The notes beneath the pieces are model-generated. The model was not told the DNA's origin. It saw nothing but the letters and a program-made list of their open reading frames with translations, and did no database searches. A DNA stretch of 64,000 nt from Zygnema cylindricum (lineage: Eukaryota; Streptophyta; Zygnematophyceae; Zygnematales; Zygnemataceae): contig JBBHKE010000775.1 in the NCBI GenBank assembly GCA_037447655.1, positions 1 through 64,000 on the forward strand, read 5' to 3'. Below are positions 10,875 to 23,784 of the stretch, piece by piece; position 1 is the stretch's first letter; each line of letters begins with the position of its first letter. Position numbers and translations under genes: made by a program.

Positions 10875-11876
10875 TGCAATTCTATGTCCTCCATTGCACT
10901 ACAAAATTTAGGAAGCCTTTAGATAGCTATTAACTAACCCACTTTCAGCCTTAACCACTACTCCCCAAGAGGGAAAATTGGCAGTCTGGCTGCACGCCTA
11001 TGCAGCTTGGACTCCTTTGGGTCAGTAGCAAAATATATCCTTGAAAACGACCAACCATTTGATAAATTATGAGGTGGCAAAAATGCCAATTTATACAAAA
11101 CTCTCAAAGAGAGTAGTGACTGTCAAAAAAGATGTTAAGTTCTAACCCCTCTCACAATCCCTATCTACTGCAGTACGAACCAATAAAATAATTGTACCGT
11201 ATAGATATGTACTACGACCAATGACCTTGCTGTACGACCTGTGTACAACAAGGCCACTGAGTGGAGGAGTGTCAACCTTCCACTTGTGTATACGTTCCTT
11301 GAAATTTCTACAACCAAATGTTATCCCTCTGCGTGGCGCCAAGTCATGCCATGTACACAAACGCCAAAGTGACCATTCCAAGATCCTGAAAACAATATAT
11401 GTAGTGGGATGAAATCCGACATTGAATGTTAGCCGTCAAAACAAATGTTCGATTTATTTGTTTCGTGCGAAATGACGTTCTCACTGAATATTAACTAGTT
11501 CTATGTTCATTCGTCCATAATTTAGTTAACCGGTTTCAAGACCATACCACAACTCAAATAGTTATCAAACCTTAGGAACCTTAACAGAATTCTACGACAG
11601 ATTGGAAAAAGCTGACGGTTACGCCGCTCTTTGCCGGTCAGAGGTTTGAGTCTTGCCGGTCTCAACCTTTTGTGGAGAGTGACTTCAGTCACTCTTTAGT
11701 CTTGCCTAAAGAGCTGAGGCGGCCATGGCTCCACTACTCTCTCTCTCCTTGAGTGACTACATTAAGTATGGGGGGTAAAGAAAAGAGGTGGAGGCAGACT
11801 GCTTGTGCTTGTTCTTTGTTTTCCTACTAAACTATTTAGACCTAGAATATACTCTATAACTCTAGTGATTTAAACA
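10875..11876 (-). repeat. 5' LTR of Copia element M (family A)
   Basis: On the minus strand it runs from TGTTTAAATCACTAG to GAATTGCA, about 1.0 kb. It contains the family A landmarks: CACGAAACAAAT with its inverted partner, the GGCGCCA palindrome remnant and the tRNA-like module near 11610-11670. Its outer edge touches gag of X, with CACGC at 11877-11881 as the left half of an inverted target duplication. Confidence 0.85.
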
Positions 11877-14800
11877 CACGCCACCCAAAGTGGTGGTCGT
11901 GAAGACCGCGGAGAACAATACCAAACGGGGGAAGACATCAACATGGCTGCCAAAAATTTCATTTTAAGACACCTCATCCAGGCTAAGGCAACCCCCCACC
12001 TTCACATTTACAAGCCTGAGGAGTTATGGCTGAGTTTGGTGGAAATCTATAGAGCTGCTACTGTTTAAAAGCTCCAGTTGGCTGAACAAAAGTTAGGAAA
12101 TTATACTTACAAAGGGGGAAAGATGTTAGACTATTGTTATGATCTCTCTTGTTTGTATATGAAGATGGAGAGTGTTGGGTGGTCAGATACAAAAAAGATG
12201 AAAGATAACACTCTCATCATCAAGTTTCCCGACGAGTATGAAAACATAGTTTATCGAGTACAAGAAATGACTGACAGCTCATCAAAGTGGAACACAGTGG
12301 TCCGGATGATACTTGTGTTGTACAACACAATTAGGATTAGGAGGGGGGGGGGAAGCATCCATGCTCTAGCTGAAGGAGGAAACCAATGGGGGAAGGATCC
12401 AAAGAAACCATTCAAAGAAGAGAGATATCAGTTTGGAGGACGGAGGCGCCGAAATGGTCTTTGTCATTTTTGCAAAAAACCAAGACACTTCATAGCGGAT
12501 TGTGTCAAGCTGTCGGAGCTGAGGCTTCAAGAGAATTGTGGAGGGGGTTCTTCCGAAGGGAAGAAGAAGGCACTTGTGGTCACTAAAGTGAAAGGAGAAA
12601 CCGAGGACGATTCCTCTGAGGAGGAGGATGGGGAGCTTCTTCTTGACGAGAGTCTGGAGGAGAAAGAGATCCCTTGAAAACAAAAGTGTGCTCTCACAGC
12701 AATTTGGGAAGCTAGACAAGAAGGATGGATCATCGACTTAACTGTATCCATACATATGTGTCGTGATAAGCACCTCTAACCTAAGCTAAAAAGATCCCTA
12801 CCATAGAGATAGAGTATTGGGCTGGTTTCTGCAGATCTATGTAGGTCGTGGATCTGAATGTCTTAAAGGGATAAGACTTATGTACTCACCTTCTGATGTA
12901 ATTCTACATTCTCAACTGACTAAAATCTTGTTCTACGTCTGTGTTGATAAAAGATGATAAAGAATATCTCACTAGTTCTTCCTCATCCCAACACGGAAAG
13001 AAGAATGCTTACTATGTTGGTGTTCCAAAATTGATGATTTGGCATAAGCAGTTGGAGCATGGGCATTTCGATAGGCTGAGGGAAATGAAGAAGCTTGGTG
13101 TAGTAGAAGGAATCCAATTTGGGGATAAAGAAATGATGGATGATTGTAGTGGTTGTGCTCAAGGTAAGGCTCACAAACTCCCTTTTCCCAAAGCCACCAC
13201 ATATTGGGGTGAAAAGTACTAGATTAGGTCCACACACATATCTGGGGACCTGCAAAAGTACCTTTAGTTGGAGGTAAAAGGTTTATGTTGACAATAACCG
13301 ATGATTCGTCTAGATACTCTAGAGTCTATTTCCTAAAAACATAGTTTAAAACACCAAAATACTTTAAAAAATATAAAACCAAGAGTGAGAAGTTGCATGG
13401 AACCCCCATTAAGAGAAAAAGGAGTGATCATGGGGGGGAATATACCTATAACTAGTTTGAGGAGTATTTGAGAGATGAGGGAGTTCAACACCAAAAAAAA
13501 GTATCGTATAACCCGGAACAAAATTGGGCACCTGAAAGGTGAAACTCTGAGACCTCCATTGGCCCTCGGATAAGCAGATCCAAAGAAGCTAATCTAGATA
13601 GTGCCGACTCCTAACTTGATATAAACCCAAATGAGTGACCCCTTGACAATCGGAACCCAAATATAGATTCACCTCTGTGAAATAACACTTTCTGTGTGGT
13701 CAACTCCACCACAAAATGCAAAGTTAGAATATGAGATTTGGACACATTCACCCACTTTGACTTTCCCTTTGAAATGCAGCCACCTTGGCAGACAAAAACT
13801 TGACCGACTACACCTCTGTGTAGCCTAGACTCCCCTGAGTACGCAGCAAAAAAAATCACTGAAAATGGTCAAGTAAATTGATAGTTATGGCTGGCCAAAG
13901 TTTGCCATTTATACAAGGTGCTCTCTGGGAGAGGCAGCTACCTACCCAAAATTATATAATTTCTATTCCCCCTCTAAAACTCTATCTACTGAAGTACGAC
14001 ACCAATCAAATTACTGTGTCGTACATAAAAGTACAGGTGCCGGTGTACTTTCTGTACGGCCATTGTACGACATGGCCAAAATGTCGACACGTAGGATTAG
14101 TTCTTGTTATCTCCAGAATTCCCGTAATCCAATGTTATCACGCCACGTGTCATCTGAGGTGGCAAAGAGCGTAATACGCCAAAAGTGCCTTTTCCGTGAT
14201 CGCGGCGCCTATCGCGGCCGTCCGATGAAAACCGGCTATAATCCTAGCCGCTGAAATTCGACGCGCGGTATTTGTTTCGCTATTGAAACAAAAAATCAAA
14301 CTGTATCTATGTGCTAAGTATATGTTCGCCGCTAAACGAATTAATCTACATGTGACGATTTATATATTTATCAAACCCTATATATCGTAATATGTGTCCT
14401 AGACTTAACGGCTAGAGCTAACGGCTACTTCAAATTGACAGACGGTAGGGACCAGGATCAATTCCTAGGTCCGTCAACTAACTTTTGTTAAGTCTACCTA
14501 ATTTACCCCCTGTCTTCTCTAGAGAGCTTAGGCAACCATGCCTCTAGCTCCCTATCTAGCCTTTAGTGACTACAACAAGTGTGGGGGCTTGGAGAGGGGA
14601 GTTAGAGGCAGACTGCCTCTGCCTTTTTCTATCCTATTCACAAACCTAGAAAATACACAAATATCAACAAAAGGTTGAACCGAACAATAAGAGATAGTGT
14701 ATACAATATGTTGGCCGATAAGAAAATAGGAAAGAGATTTTGGGCAAAAGCCGTGAACTATGCCAAATACATTAAAAATAGAGTCTTAACCTGAGTCGTT

Positions 14801-16999
14801 AAAATAACGACACCTTATGAGTGATGGGTTGGAAGGAAACTAGATATCTCTCACCTTAAAGTATTCGATAGGAAAGTTTACAGTCTTGACAAGGATAGGA
14901 AAACTGGAAACTAGATGCTAAGGGAAAACCTGGATACTTTGTAGGATATGATGAGGATGTCAATGGATATAAACTCTATGACTTAGCAAAGAAAGATATC
15001 ATTCTGGTCAAACACCTAGTTGTCATGGATGAAGGGAAGTCATTTGATCCTATGAACTTTACCAAGAAGATAAGAATTAGAGTTGAGTCTGAAAGTGAGG
15101 AGAACTTGGTCGTTTCAGAAAGGGACATGAGTGAAACATTGATTGCAGATTCATAGGAGATCCAAGATACACGAGACCCCCCATAAACCTCACATATTCC
15201 TATCGACTTCGAGGAGACAGAAGAGGAGGAAACAGAACCGAGTTCCATGGGTAGGGGAGCCGAGGAGACAGTAAGGAGAAATCCAAGAGTTCCTATTATT
15301 CCGGCTTTGGAGTTTGAGGGAAGGAGAAGGAGCAACAAAATGATACAAGAGAAATAGGACGCTAATAAAGTAACTAAGCTACCTCAGCCAGATGAGCCTC
15401 AATCATACTCGTAGGCAGTGAATAGTTTGGAGAAAGACAAATCAATTAGAGCCATAAATGATGAGATGGCCTCCATCATGGAAGCAAATACTTGGGAATT
15501 ACCGCACTCTCATCTCGACAGAAAACCGATTGCCTGTAAATGGGTATTTAAATTAAAACTAAACCCAGATAATACCATTGAGAGATATAAGGCTCGATTG
15601 GTAGCAAAGGGGTTCACCCAAATGGAGGGGATTGACTATGGTGAGACTTTTGCTCCAGTTGTTCGTTTCCCATCAGTAAGGATTCTCCTCAGTCTGGCAA
15701 CATCGAAAGAAATGGAAATACATCAGATGGATGTTAAGATTGCCTTTCTTAATGGTGATTTAGACAAGAAATTTTCATGAGGCAACGAGAGGGGTTTGTG
15801 GAGGAAGGAGAAGAGACCAAAGTCTGCAGGCTCATAAAGTCTCTATATGGGCTGAAGCACGCTCCTTGATTGTGGAATAAGAAACTAGATGAGTTTCTCA
15901 AAGGTCTAGGATATATCCGGATCAGCTCTAACCATTCTATCTATATGTTTGAAGATAGTAATGGTGTTATATTTACTGCAATTTATATCGATGATTTGCT
16001 GGTGTTAAGTAAGTCTTTGGAAAAGATCAACAAGTTAATGAAAGATCTTAAAAGCAGATTTGATATGAAAGATATAGGGGAGGCAAAATATATTTTCGGA
16101 ATCCAAATGGAGAGAGACAAGGGGAAAGGGATTATCAGACTTACTCAAAAAGAAGCAATAGGTAATATCATTGAGAAATTCCAAATGGAAAAGGCAAAGA
16201 GTTCTACCATTCCCATGGACTTGAAAGAAGTAAGTGATGAGAGCGTACAAAGAAGTGTGATAATATTAGATGATCAGATTAGTTCAGAGGAGAGAGAGTT
16301 TATGAAACCTATTCCTTATAAACAGGCCGTTGGAAGTTTGATCCACTTTATTAATTTTACAAAACTGGACATAGCGGCAACAGTATAAGTCCCCAGTAGG
16401 AGTCTTAACCATCCTAGGCAGAGAGATTTGGAGACAGCCAAGAGAGTCATGAGATATCTGGTAAAAACCAGAGAGTTATTGTTGCATTTGGGAGGGGAGC
16501 ACACTGATATCACTCCTTGAAGTGATGCCAGTTATAGGGATGCACCTATGAGAAGATGCACTTCTGGGTATGTGTTGTATGTGGGGGAAGGTGCTTGTTG
16601 TTGGAGCAGGAAGCAACAAATGGTAGTTGCTTTGTCTACTATAGAGGTTGAGTATATTCCCTCTTGTTTTGTTGTGAAAGAGTTGATCTGGGTCAAGTTG
16701 TTGTTGCAAGAACTAGGGTATATGAAGGAGGGAGTGCATGAAGTTTTTTGTGATAATCAAGCTGCCATTGCAATTGCAGCCAATCCAAAACATCATTTCA
16801 AAGCTAAGCATATAAAGATAAGATTGATCTTTGTGAGGGAAAAAATTGAAAATAAAATTGTAAATATTCTGAATAGGTCTGATGAAGAAATGATGGCTGA
16901 ACTGCTAACCAAACCTGTGCACTCTCCCAAGTTAAAACATTGTAGGAAAAAATGTAGATTTGAAAGAAAAGTTAAAGTTAGACTAGAAAATAAAGGGAG
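11877..16999 (+). pseudogene. Copia element X: gag remainder and pol, degenerate, split by a solo LTR
   Basis: Coding remains in order: gag from mid-protein (ENNTK region 11910), capsid helices (12078-12300), zinc knuckle CHFCKKPRHFIADC (about 12460-12500), acidic tail, protease remnant WIIDLTVSIHMCRDK (12726-12770), GAG-pre-integrase (12941-13222), and integrase up to APER (13539). After the 13540-14669 insertion: RLNRT to the linker (to 15356), reverse transcriptase (15418-16388; QMDVKIAFLNGDLD, LYGLKHAP, and YIDD instead of YVDD) and RNase H (16390-16700, ending DNQAAIAIAANPKHHFKAKH near 16800). Stops and frameshifts occur throughout. A polypurine tract AATAAAGGGAG precedes the LTR at 17000. 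The gag start and 5' LTR of this element lie at 18172-19460 on the other strand. Confidence 0.85.
13540..14669 (-). mobile_element. Solo LTR of Copia family B (copy B2)
   Basis: The ends are TGAAACTCTG and ATATCAACA (TG...CA when read on the minus strand). The 5-bp target duplication AAAGG is perfect (13535-13539 and 14670-14674), and removing the insert restores the integrase motif GAPERLNRT across the junction. It is 1,130 bp and has one copy of the palindromic unit that is tripled in B1. No internal region is left. Confidence 0.93.
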
Positions 17000-18171
<1,172 letters not shown>

Positions 18172-18437
18172 CCGTGGTAATAAAAGCAATATGAGTAAGA
18201 GGCATTTCTTTCTCTTTCCCCTTTTCAGACAGAGTGTTGTCCCCATCATCTGCCTCCTCTGCTGCAGCAGTTGCTGCTACAGAAAACCTTATTCGACCAA
18301 ACCCTTGTGGAGTTTCCTGAGGTGGACGTTTCTCTTGTCCACTAACAATACCTCAGTGTCGTTTTTCGCACAAAGCCCCTATCATCATGGCTTCCCAATA
18401 GATGTACCCAGATCCATTGAATATGGGCACCTTAGAG
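18172..18437 (-). pseudogene. Copia element X, start of gag
   Basis: On the minus strand gag opens at the ATG in the primer binding site (MGSPSKVPIFNGSGYIYWEAMM) and has a TGA at the position where M also has one. It runs through SGQEKRPPQETPQGFG to end at ATTACCACGG next to the LTR at 18171. The gag piece at 11877 on the plus strand begins at exactly this point (CACG), so the two pieces are complementary halves of one gene in opposite orientation. Confidence 0.8.
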
Positions 18438-18452
18438 GGTGAGCCCATAACC
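18438..18452 (-). promoter_or_regulatory. Half-tRNA primer binding site of element X
   Basis: GGTTATGGGCTCACC on the minus strand, one base different from the site of P. It lies between the LTR end (mutated to TTGTT) and gag, and contains the gag ATG. Confidence 0.7.
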
Positions 18453-19460
18453 AACAATTCTGTGTTGTCCATTGGACCGTAGAATTCAAGAAGCCTCTAG
18501 GTAGTTTTTAACCAACCCACTTTCAGCCTTTACCACTGCTGCCCAAGCAAACACATTGACAATCTGACTACACCCCTGAGGAGTTTCGACTCCCTTGAGT
18601 TCATAACAAAAAAAACATTGAAAACGGTCATTCAGGTGATAAGTTATAAGACGGCAAAAATGCCAAGTTTATACAAAAAACTCTAAGAGAGAGAGGTGCC
18701 TACCTACTAATTTCCCTAAGTCTTAAACCCTTGTCACAAGCCCTATCTACTGACGTACGAACCAATCACACGACTGTCGAGTACAAAAAGGTACTACGTC
18801 CGATGTATTTTCTGTACAGCATGTGTACGGCAAGGCCATTGGATGGACGCGTGTCTTCGTCTCACTCGTCCTCTTGCTCCTTGTGATTCTTGCCTCTCAA
18901 TGTTATCTAACCATGTGGTGTCAGGTCACGTCACGCCTAAAAACTGTCAAAGTGGCCATTTCGAGATCTCGACAATGATATGTGCCGTCGGATCCAAATC
19001 GACTTTCAATATGTGCCGTCGAAACAAGTGTGCGGTTCATTTGTTTCGTGTGTGACGTGTCGTACCGTATATTTAAGGAATCTCTATGCATTGTATATGT
19101 AATTTCGTTAATCGGACTAGATTCTCTAAACAAATTTTAAATTAATATCACACTTCATATACTGTAACGAACTTCTACAAAAGATCGGTGAGAGCTGACG
19201 GCTACGCCTTGCTTTGTCGGTCAGAGGTTCGAGTCTTGTCGAACTCAACTTTTTGTTGAGAGTGACTTATGTCACTCTTTAGTCCTTACTGTGGAGCTAA
19301 AGCAACCATGGCTAAACCACCCTCTCTATCCTTCAGTGACTACAACAAATATGGTGGCTAGAGAGAGGAGGTGGAGGTAGGCTGTCCGCCCTTTTCTTTT
19401 TCCTATTTTACTGATCTATTTAGACTAAGAAAATACCATATAAATCTAGTAATTTCAACA
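18453..19460 (-). repeat. 5' LTR of Copia element X (family A)
   Basis: Minus-strand LTR from TGTTGAAATTACTAG (ending at 19460) to the primer binding site. It contains the antisense tRNA-like module with GGTTCGAGTCT at 19226-19236. Outside it, from 19461, comes a degenerate ACGCAACT repeat tract, so this is the true outer edge of the nested complex on this side. Confidence 0.85.
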
Positions 19461-19731
19461 ATTTGTATGTAGCTTTACTTAACTTTACGCAACTACAAAC
19501 ATCTCTCTATAACTTTATATAACTATACACAACTCAATGCAGCTCGACACAACTCCACTCACCTTCATGCACTTGTATACATATAGGACTCCACAAAATA
19601 GTACAAAACCCTACGCTACCCTCTGCATGTTAAAATAATTTTATATGCAATCATACGATTTTATGCAACACCACATGATTCCACACAAGTGTACGCAACC
19701 CTACGCAGCTCCACACAACAACCCACACCCA
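19461..19731. repeat. Degenerate ACGCAACTCTAC-type tandem repeat, part 1
   Basis: Units such as TTTACGCAACT, CTACGCAGCTCCACACAAC recur every 10-15 bases with many substitutions. The same tract continues at 20760-21249 and 22259-22330; two LTR insertions break it up. No coding potential is seen. Confidence 0.7.
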
Positions 19732-20759
19732 TGCAACTTTGAGACCTCCATAGGACCTCAGAGTAGGCAGCTCACACGAAGCCTCTAAGATAACCCTGAC
19801 CCCTTTCTGTTTCAGCAAGAATAACTGCCACCATGGCAGACAAAAACTCTGACCACCTTCACCTCTGTGAAGGGAAGACTCCTTTGAGTCGATAGCAAAA
19901 AGAATATCTAAATATTCTCCCTTGAGCAGTAAGTTATGAAGGGTCAAAGTTGACCTTTTGTACAGAAGCTCTCTGGGAGAGAGGGTCTAATCCATCAAAT
20001 TTTTCTAAGTCCTATCTCACTCTAAAACTATATCTAGTGAAGTACGTCACCAATCATAATAGTGTATCGTAAGTAAAGGTACAGGTGCCGGTGTACTTTC
20101 TATACGGCCATTGTAGGACATGGCCAACAAGTCGATACATGTCATTTTTGGATTTGTCCTAGAATCTCCAGAGATGCCGTGGTCCAATGTGATTGTGCCA
20201 CGTGGCGATTGATGTGACGGCGAGCAAAAATCGCCAAAAACCCATTCCGCGATCTCGGCATGCTTCGTGGCCGTCCGATTAAGTCGAATTACAATCGTGG
20301 CCGTCATAAATACTTGCGCAATATTTGTTTCGCCTTCGAAACAAAATGCGTGGTATTCGTGTCGGATGTTCCGTACGCCGTACATTACAAACTGTATCTA
20401 TGTCTAAATATCCCGTTGAATGAAAACAGCCTACGTGTTAACAATTAAATACCTATCAAACCCTACATCATATATCTTTGGTTTAGACTAGTTGGCAAAG
20501 GCGTACTGGCTATTTTGGCGGACGGCAGTTACCATGTTCAAATCTTGGGTCCGACGATTTCATTTTGGTAAAATCTACCAACCTAATATCTGTCCCCGTC
20601 GGGATAGCATAGGCGGCCATGGCTCTATCTCCCTCTCCAACTTTCAGTGACTGCGACAAGTGTGGGAGCTAGAGAGAGGAGTTAGAGGCAGACTGCCTTT
20701 GCTTCTTTTCTGCATTTTACAAAACTTATAAAATACTAAAATAACCTTTAATTTCTACA
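19732..20759 (-). mobile_element. Diverged family B LTR (copy B3)
   Basis: The left end TGCAACTTTGAGACCTCC matches the TGAAACTCTGAGACCTCC end of B1 and B2. Internal landmarks follow in the same order (GTACGGCCA, CACGTGGC, CGATCTCGGC, GAAACAAAATGCG, AGGTTCAAATC-like arm). The right end is less clear, near TTTCTACA. CCCA flanks both sides, a possible partial target duplication. It is inserted in the ACGCAACT tract. No internal region is present. Confidence 0.7.
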
Positions 20760-21249
20760 CCCAACACTACGCAATTTTTGTGCAACAACCTACAAACTCT
20801 AGGCAACCGTATGAAACCATATACACTCTACGCAAATCTATGTGGAGTGTTAAAAAAAACTTCACAACTCTTGTTATTGTATGTAATTCTACTCAGCTAT
20901 CGGAACTTTGTACAATTATTCGCAAATGTACGGAACTATAAACAAGTCTATGTAGTTGTTATTTAATTCTGAGTAGCTATACGCAAACCTACGCAATTAT
21001 ATGGAACTCTTCGCAACTTTACTAAAAATTTACGCATTTTTAAGCAAATGGGCAATTTTACGCAACTTTACGCAACTTTATGCAACCCTACGCAACTCCA
21101 CAACGTTAATGTAAGCCGACTTAACATTACACAACTATACGCAAGTTTACACAAACTCTACAAATCCTTATACAATTCTACACAACTCTACATAGACATT
21201 ATATACCCCAACGCACACTCTAAGCAATCCTACAAAAACCCTATAAAAA
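20760..21249. repeat. Degenerate ACGCAACTCTAC-type tandem repeat, part 2
   Basis: Continues the tract of 19461-19731: many copies of TACGCAACT, TACACAACTCTAC and TATGCAAC with variable spacing. It ends where the solo LTR at 21250 begins. Confidence 0.75.
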
Positions 21250-22258
21250 TGAAATTTTGTGTCCTCCATTGGACTACAGAATTCAAGAAGCCTCTAGATA
21301 GTTTTTAACTAACCCACTTCAAGCCACAACCACTGCTGCCCAAGAAGGAAAACTGACATTCTAACTACACCCTTGTGCAGCTTGGACTCCCCTAAGTCCG
21401 TAGCAAAAAGAATCACTGAAAACGGCCAACCAAATGATTAGTTATGAGCCGGCAAAAATGCCAATTTTATTCAAAGCTCTCTAAGAGAGAGGTGTCTACC
21501 TACCATATTTTCCTAAGTCCTAAACCCCTCTCACAACCCCTATCTACTGAACTACGAACCAATCACACGACTGTAAAGTACAGAAAGGTACTACGGCGGA
21601 TGTCTTTTCTGTACGGCTTGTGTACGACAAGGCCACTGAGTGGACGTGTGTCATCCTTCCACTCGTCCGTATGTTCCCCGGAATTCCTGCGACCAAATGT
21701 TATCCCTCCACGTGGCGCCAAGTCATGCCATGTCCATAAACGCCAAAGTGACCATTCCGCGATCTCGGCAGTGATATACGCCGTCGGATTAAATCCGACA
21801 TTAAATGTCGGCCGTCGAAACAAATGTTCGATTCATTTGTTTCGTGCGAAATGACGTCCGCACTAAAACTTTAACTAGTTCTATGTTCTTTTGTTCATAT
21901 TTTAGTTAATCCGTTTCAAGACCGTGTACAAGTTTAAATACGTATCAAACCCCATGTATCCCAACGGACTTCTATGATAGACTGGTTAGAGCTAACGGCT
22001 ACGCCGTATTTGCCGGTCGGAGGTTCGAGTCCTACCGGACTCAACCTTTTGTTGAGAGTGACATAAGTCACCCTTTAGTCCTGCCTGTTGAACTAAGGCA
22101 GCCATGGTTCAACCACCCTCTCCATCCTTTAGTGACTACAACAAGTATGGTGGCTAGAGAGAGGAGGCGGAGGCAGGCTGTCCGCCCTTTTCTTTTTCCT
22201 TTTTATGCCGATATATTTAGACCTAAAAAAATACTCTAGAAATCTAGTAATTTCAACA
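21250..22258 (-). mobile_element. Solo LTR of Copia family A
   Basis: Minus-strand LTR of about 1.0 kb, from TGTTGAAATTACTAG (right end, 22258) to a terminus resembling ...GGACACAAAATTTCA (left end). It is flanked by AAAAA and AAAAG, compatible with a slightly decayed 5-bp duplication. It has the best preserved module of the family: ACGTGGCGCCA, CGATCTCGGC, the CGAAACAAATG inverted repeat, and AGAGCTAACGGCTAC (21988-22002) with GGTTCGAGTCC (22022-22032). Confidence 0.82.
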
Positions 22259-22705
22259 AAAAGGTCATGCAACTCTAGCGAACTCCACATAACTCTACGC
22301 AGCTCTACTTAACTCGATGGAAACTAAAAGCACTCCCAAACTCTACACAATTGTTTTGTGGCTTTTCTCTGTTTGTTTTCTTTGCCTTTCACTTGTATTC
22401 TTTTATTGTCCCTTTTTTTATTTTTCTTTACCCCTTTTGTACCTCGATGGCTTTTCCCATCACACTTTTTGCAATAAAATTTTAAAATTCACATTATTTT
22501 CAGTACCCAACTATATGTTCATGTGTGACTTCTTGTAACTCGTGGCCCAAGAGAGCCTTACGCAGGATGAATTGGACGGCTAAGATCGGCTGAGAAAGTC
22601 CAATCAAGGGGTGTAACCGATTGAGCTGACGTGTTTTGTAAAGGACGCTTTCTAAGCGTTTACTGAGTTTCGAATATAATTTACACATTTGGTACACTGA
22701 CTAGT
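22259..22705. other. End of ACGCAACT tract and unassigned DNA
   Basis: 22259-22330 is the last part of the ACGCAACT-type repeat. 22331-22705 is T-rich and then mixed sequence; no gene or known repeat was recognised. Confidence 0.5.
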
Positions 22706-23060
22706 AGTGTTGGGTATCGAGGACCTTTTGCCGATATTCGATATATATCGAATTCCAGGTACCCGATAATCGATATATCGCTTCGATATATCGAAAACCA
22801 AATTATCGCGATATATTGCCGATATATCGAGGCATGAAAATTTTCATTTTATTTTTCCCCCCCCGCGCTCAGTGCGGGGGCGGGGGGTGTATCCGTACGG
22901 TTTTCCGTACTATGACTGTACGGACACCCATTTTTTGCGATATATATCGCGATGATATATGTTGGTCCCGGTACGATATATCGAGGAATCTTCTCGATCG
23001 ATATTCGATATATCGAATATCGAAATTATCGCGATATGAATTTACCCGATACCCAACACT
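22706..23060. mobile_element. Short inverted-repeat element with AGTGTTGGGTATCG ends
   Basis: The left end AGTGTTGGGTATCGA and right end ACCCGATACCCAACACT are inverted repeats about 355 bp apart. The interior is built of many ATCGATATATCG-type palindromes, a GC-rich stem (CCCCCCGCGCTCAGTGCGGG near 22858) and CCGTACGG repeats. There is no coding capacity. The ends resemble those of hAT-type non-autonomous elements, but no 8-bp duplication is visible because a truncated MITE abuts the right end. Confidence 0.65.
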
Positions 23061-23061
23061 G

Positions 23062-23195
23062 CACCGCGAATCGTTATTAGCGTATAGAAATTATTAGTGT
23101 AAAGAAAAAATTAGCGTCATTCATTCTAGTTTAGTACCGGGAGACGTGGCAGATTATGGTTCACTTCCTTAAATAATGTAATTTATTCTAATTAA
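23062..23195. mobile_element. Truncated TA-type MITE (CACCGCGAATCG family)
   Basis: It begins CACCGCGAATCGTTATTAGCG and matches the right-hand half of the complete copies at 45697-45899 and 52575-52773, read in reverse. The match fades after TTAAGG near 23190, so the other end is lost. Confidence 0.7.
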
Positions 23196-23784
23196 GGTAT
23201 CGTCACGCCCTTAAGTGACAATTTCGTTTGGTACACATAGGGACACCCGAAATCCGGGTCCGCCGGATCTGCGCTAAAAAACAAAAAAAAATCTCTAAGT
23301 TTGAAGTACATAGAGACGCACCCTTATTCGAGTTATTTGTGTCGGGTTTGTAACATTGTTGCCACTTCAGCTGTTTCCAACTTTCCACACGACAAAGGAT
23401 GTTCCGTTTAAAAATTACAGGGAAAATTGGTCACTTTCGGGCTTTTCTTGAGTCTAAAGCTGAAAAGCGTCCGACATGCTCGGTAGCCATGAATACGGCC
23501 TTGTTATGTTTCTTACCATGCATAGCACCTCTTCTTTAACCTAAGGTACTTCCTTGCCAAAGGCTTCCATTTTTGCATTTTTTTCTAAATTGTTGCAAGA
23601 CACGATGACCTATGCATTTAAGACGTGGGATAAATGTGGAGACCCTCCGGATTTGAAGATGTGGCTGTCGCTTTCGTGCAATTCGTTTTTTGAAACGTAT
23701 GATGCTTGCTCAAGCCGTATCGGAGTTGCTTTTATACACCGTTACATTTGAAAGAGCTTTTTTTTTCATGCTCAAGCGATCACT
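23196..23784. other. Upstream region of RAPTOR
   Basis: No separate gene is recognised. The last part is presumably promoter and 5' UTR of RAPTOR; a T-rich stretch (23757-23767) lies just before the start codon. No TATA box could be assigned with confidence. Confidence 0.4.

Noticed and set aside
21980..22050. A functional tRNA gene in the LTR (B-box GGTTCGAGTCC)
   Set aside because: No complete cloverleaf could be drawn: the anticodon stem and loop do not fit and no acceptor stem was found. It is reported only as a tRNA-like module.
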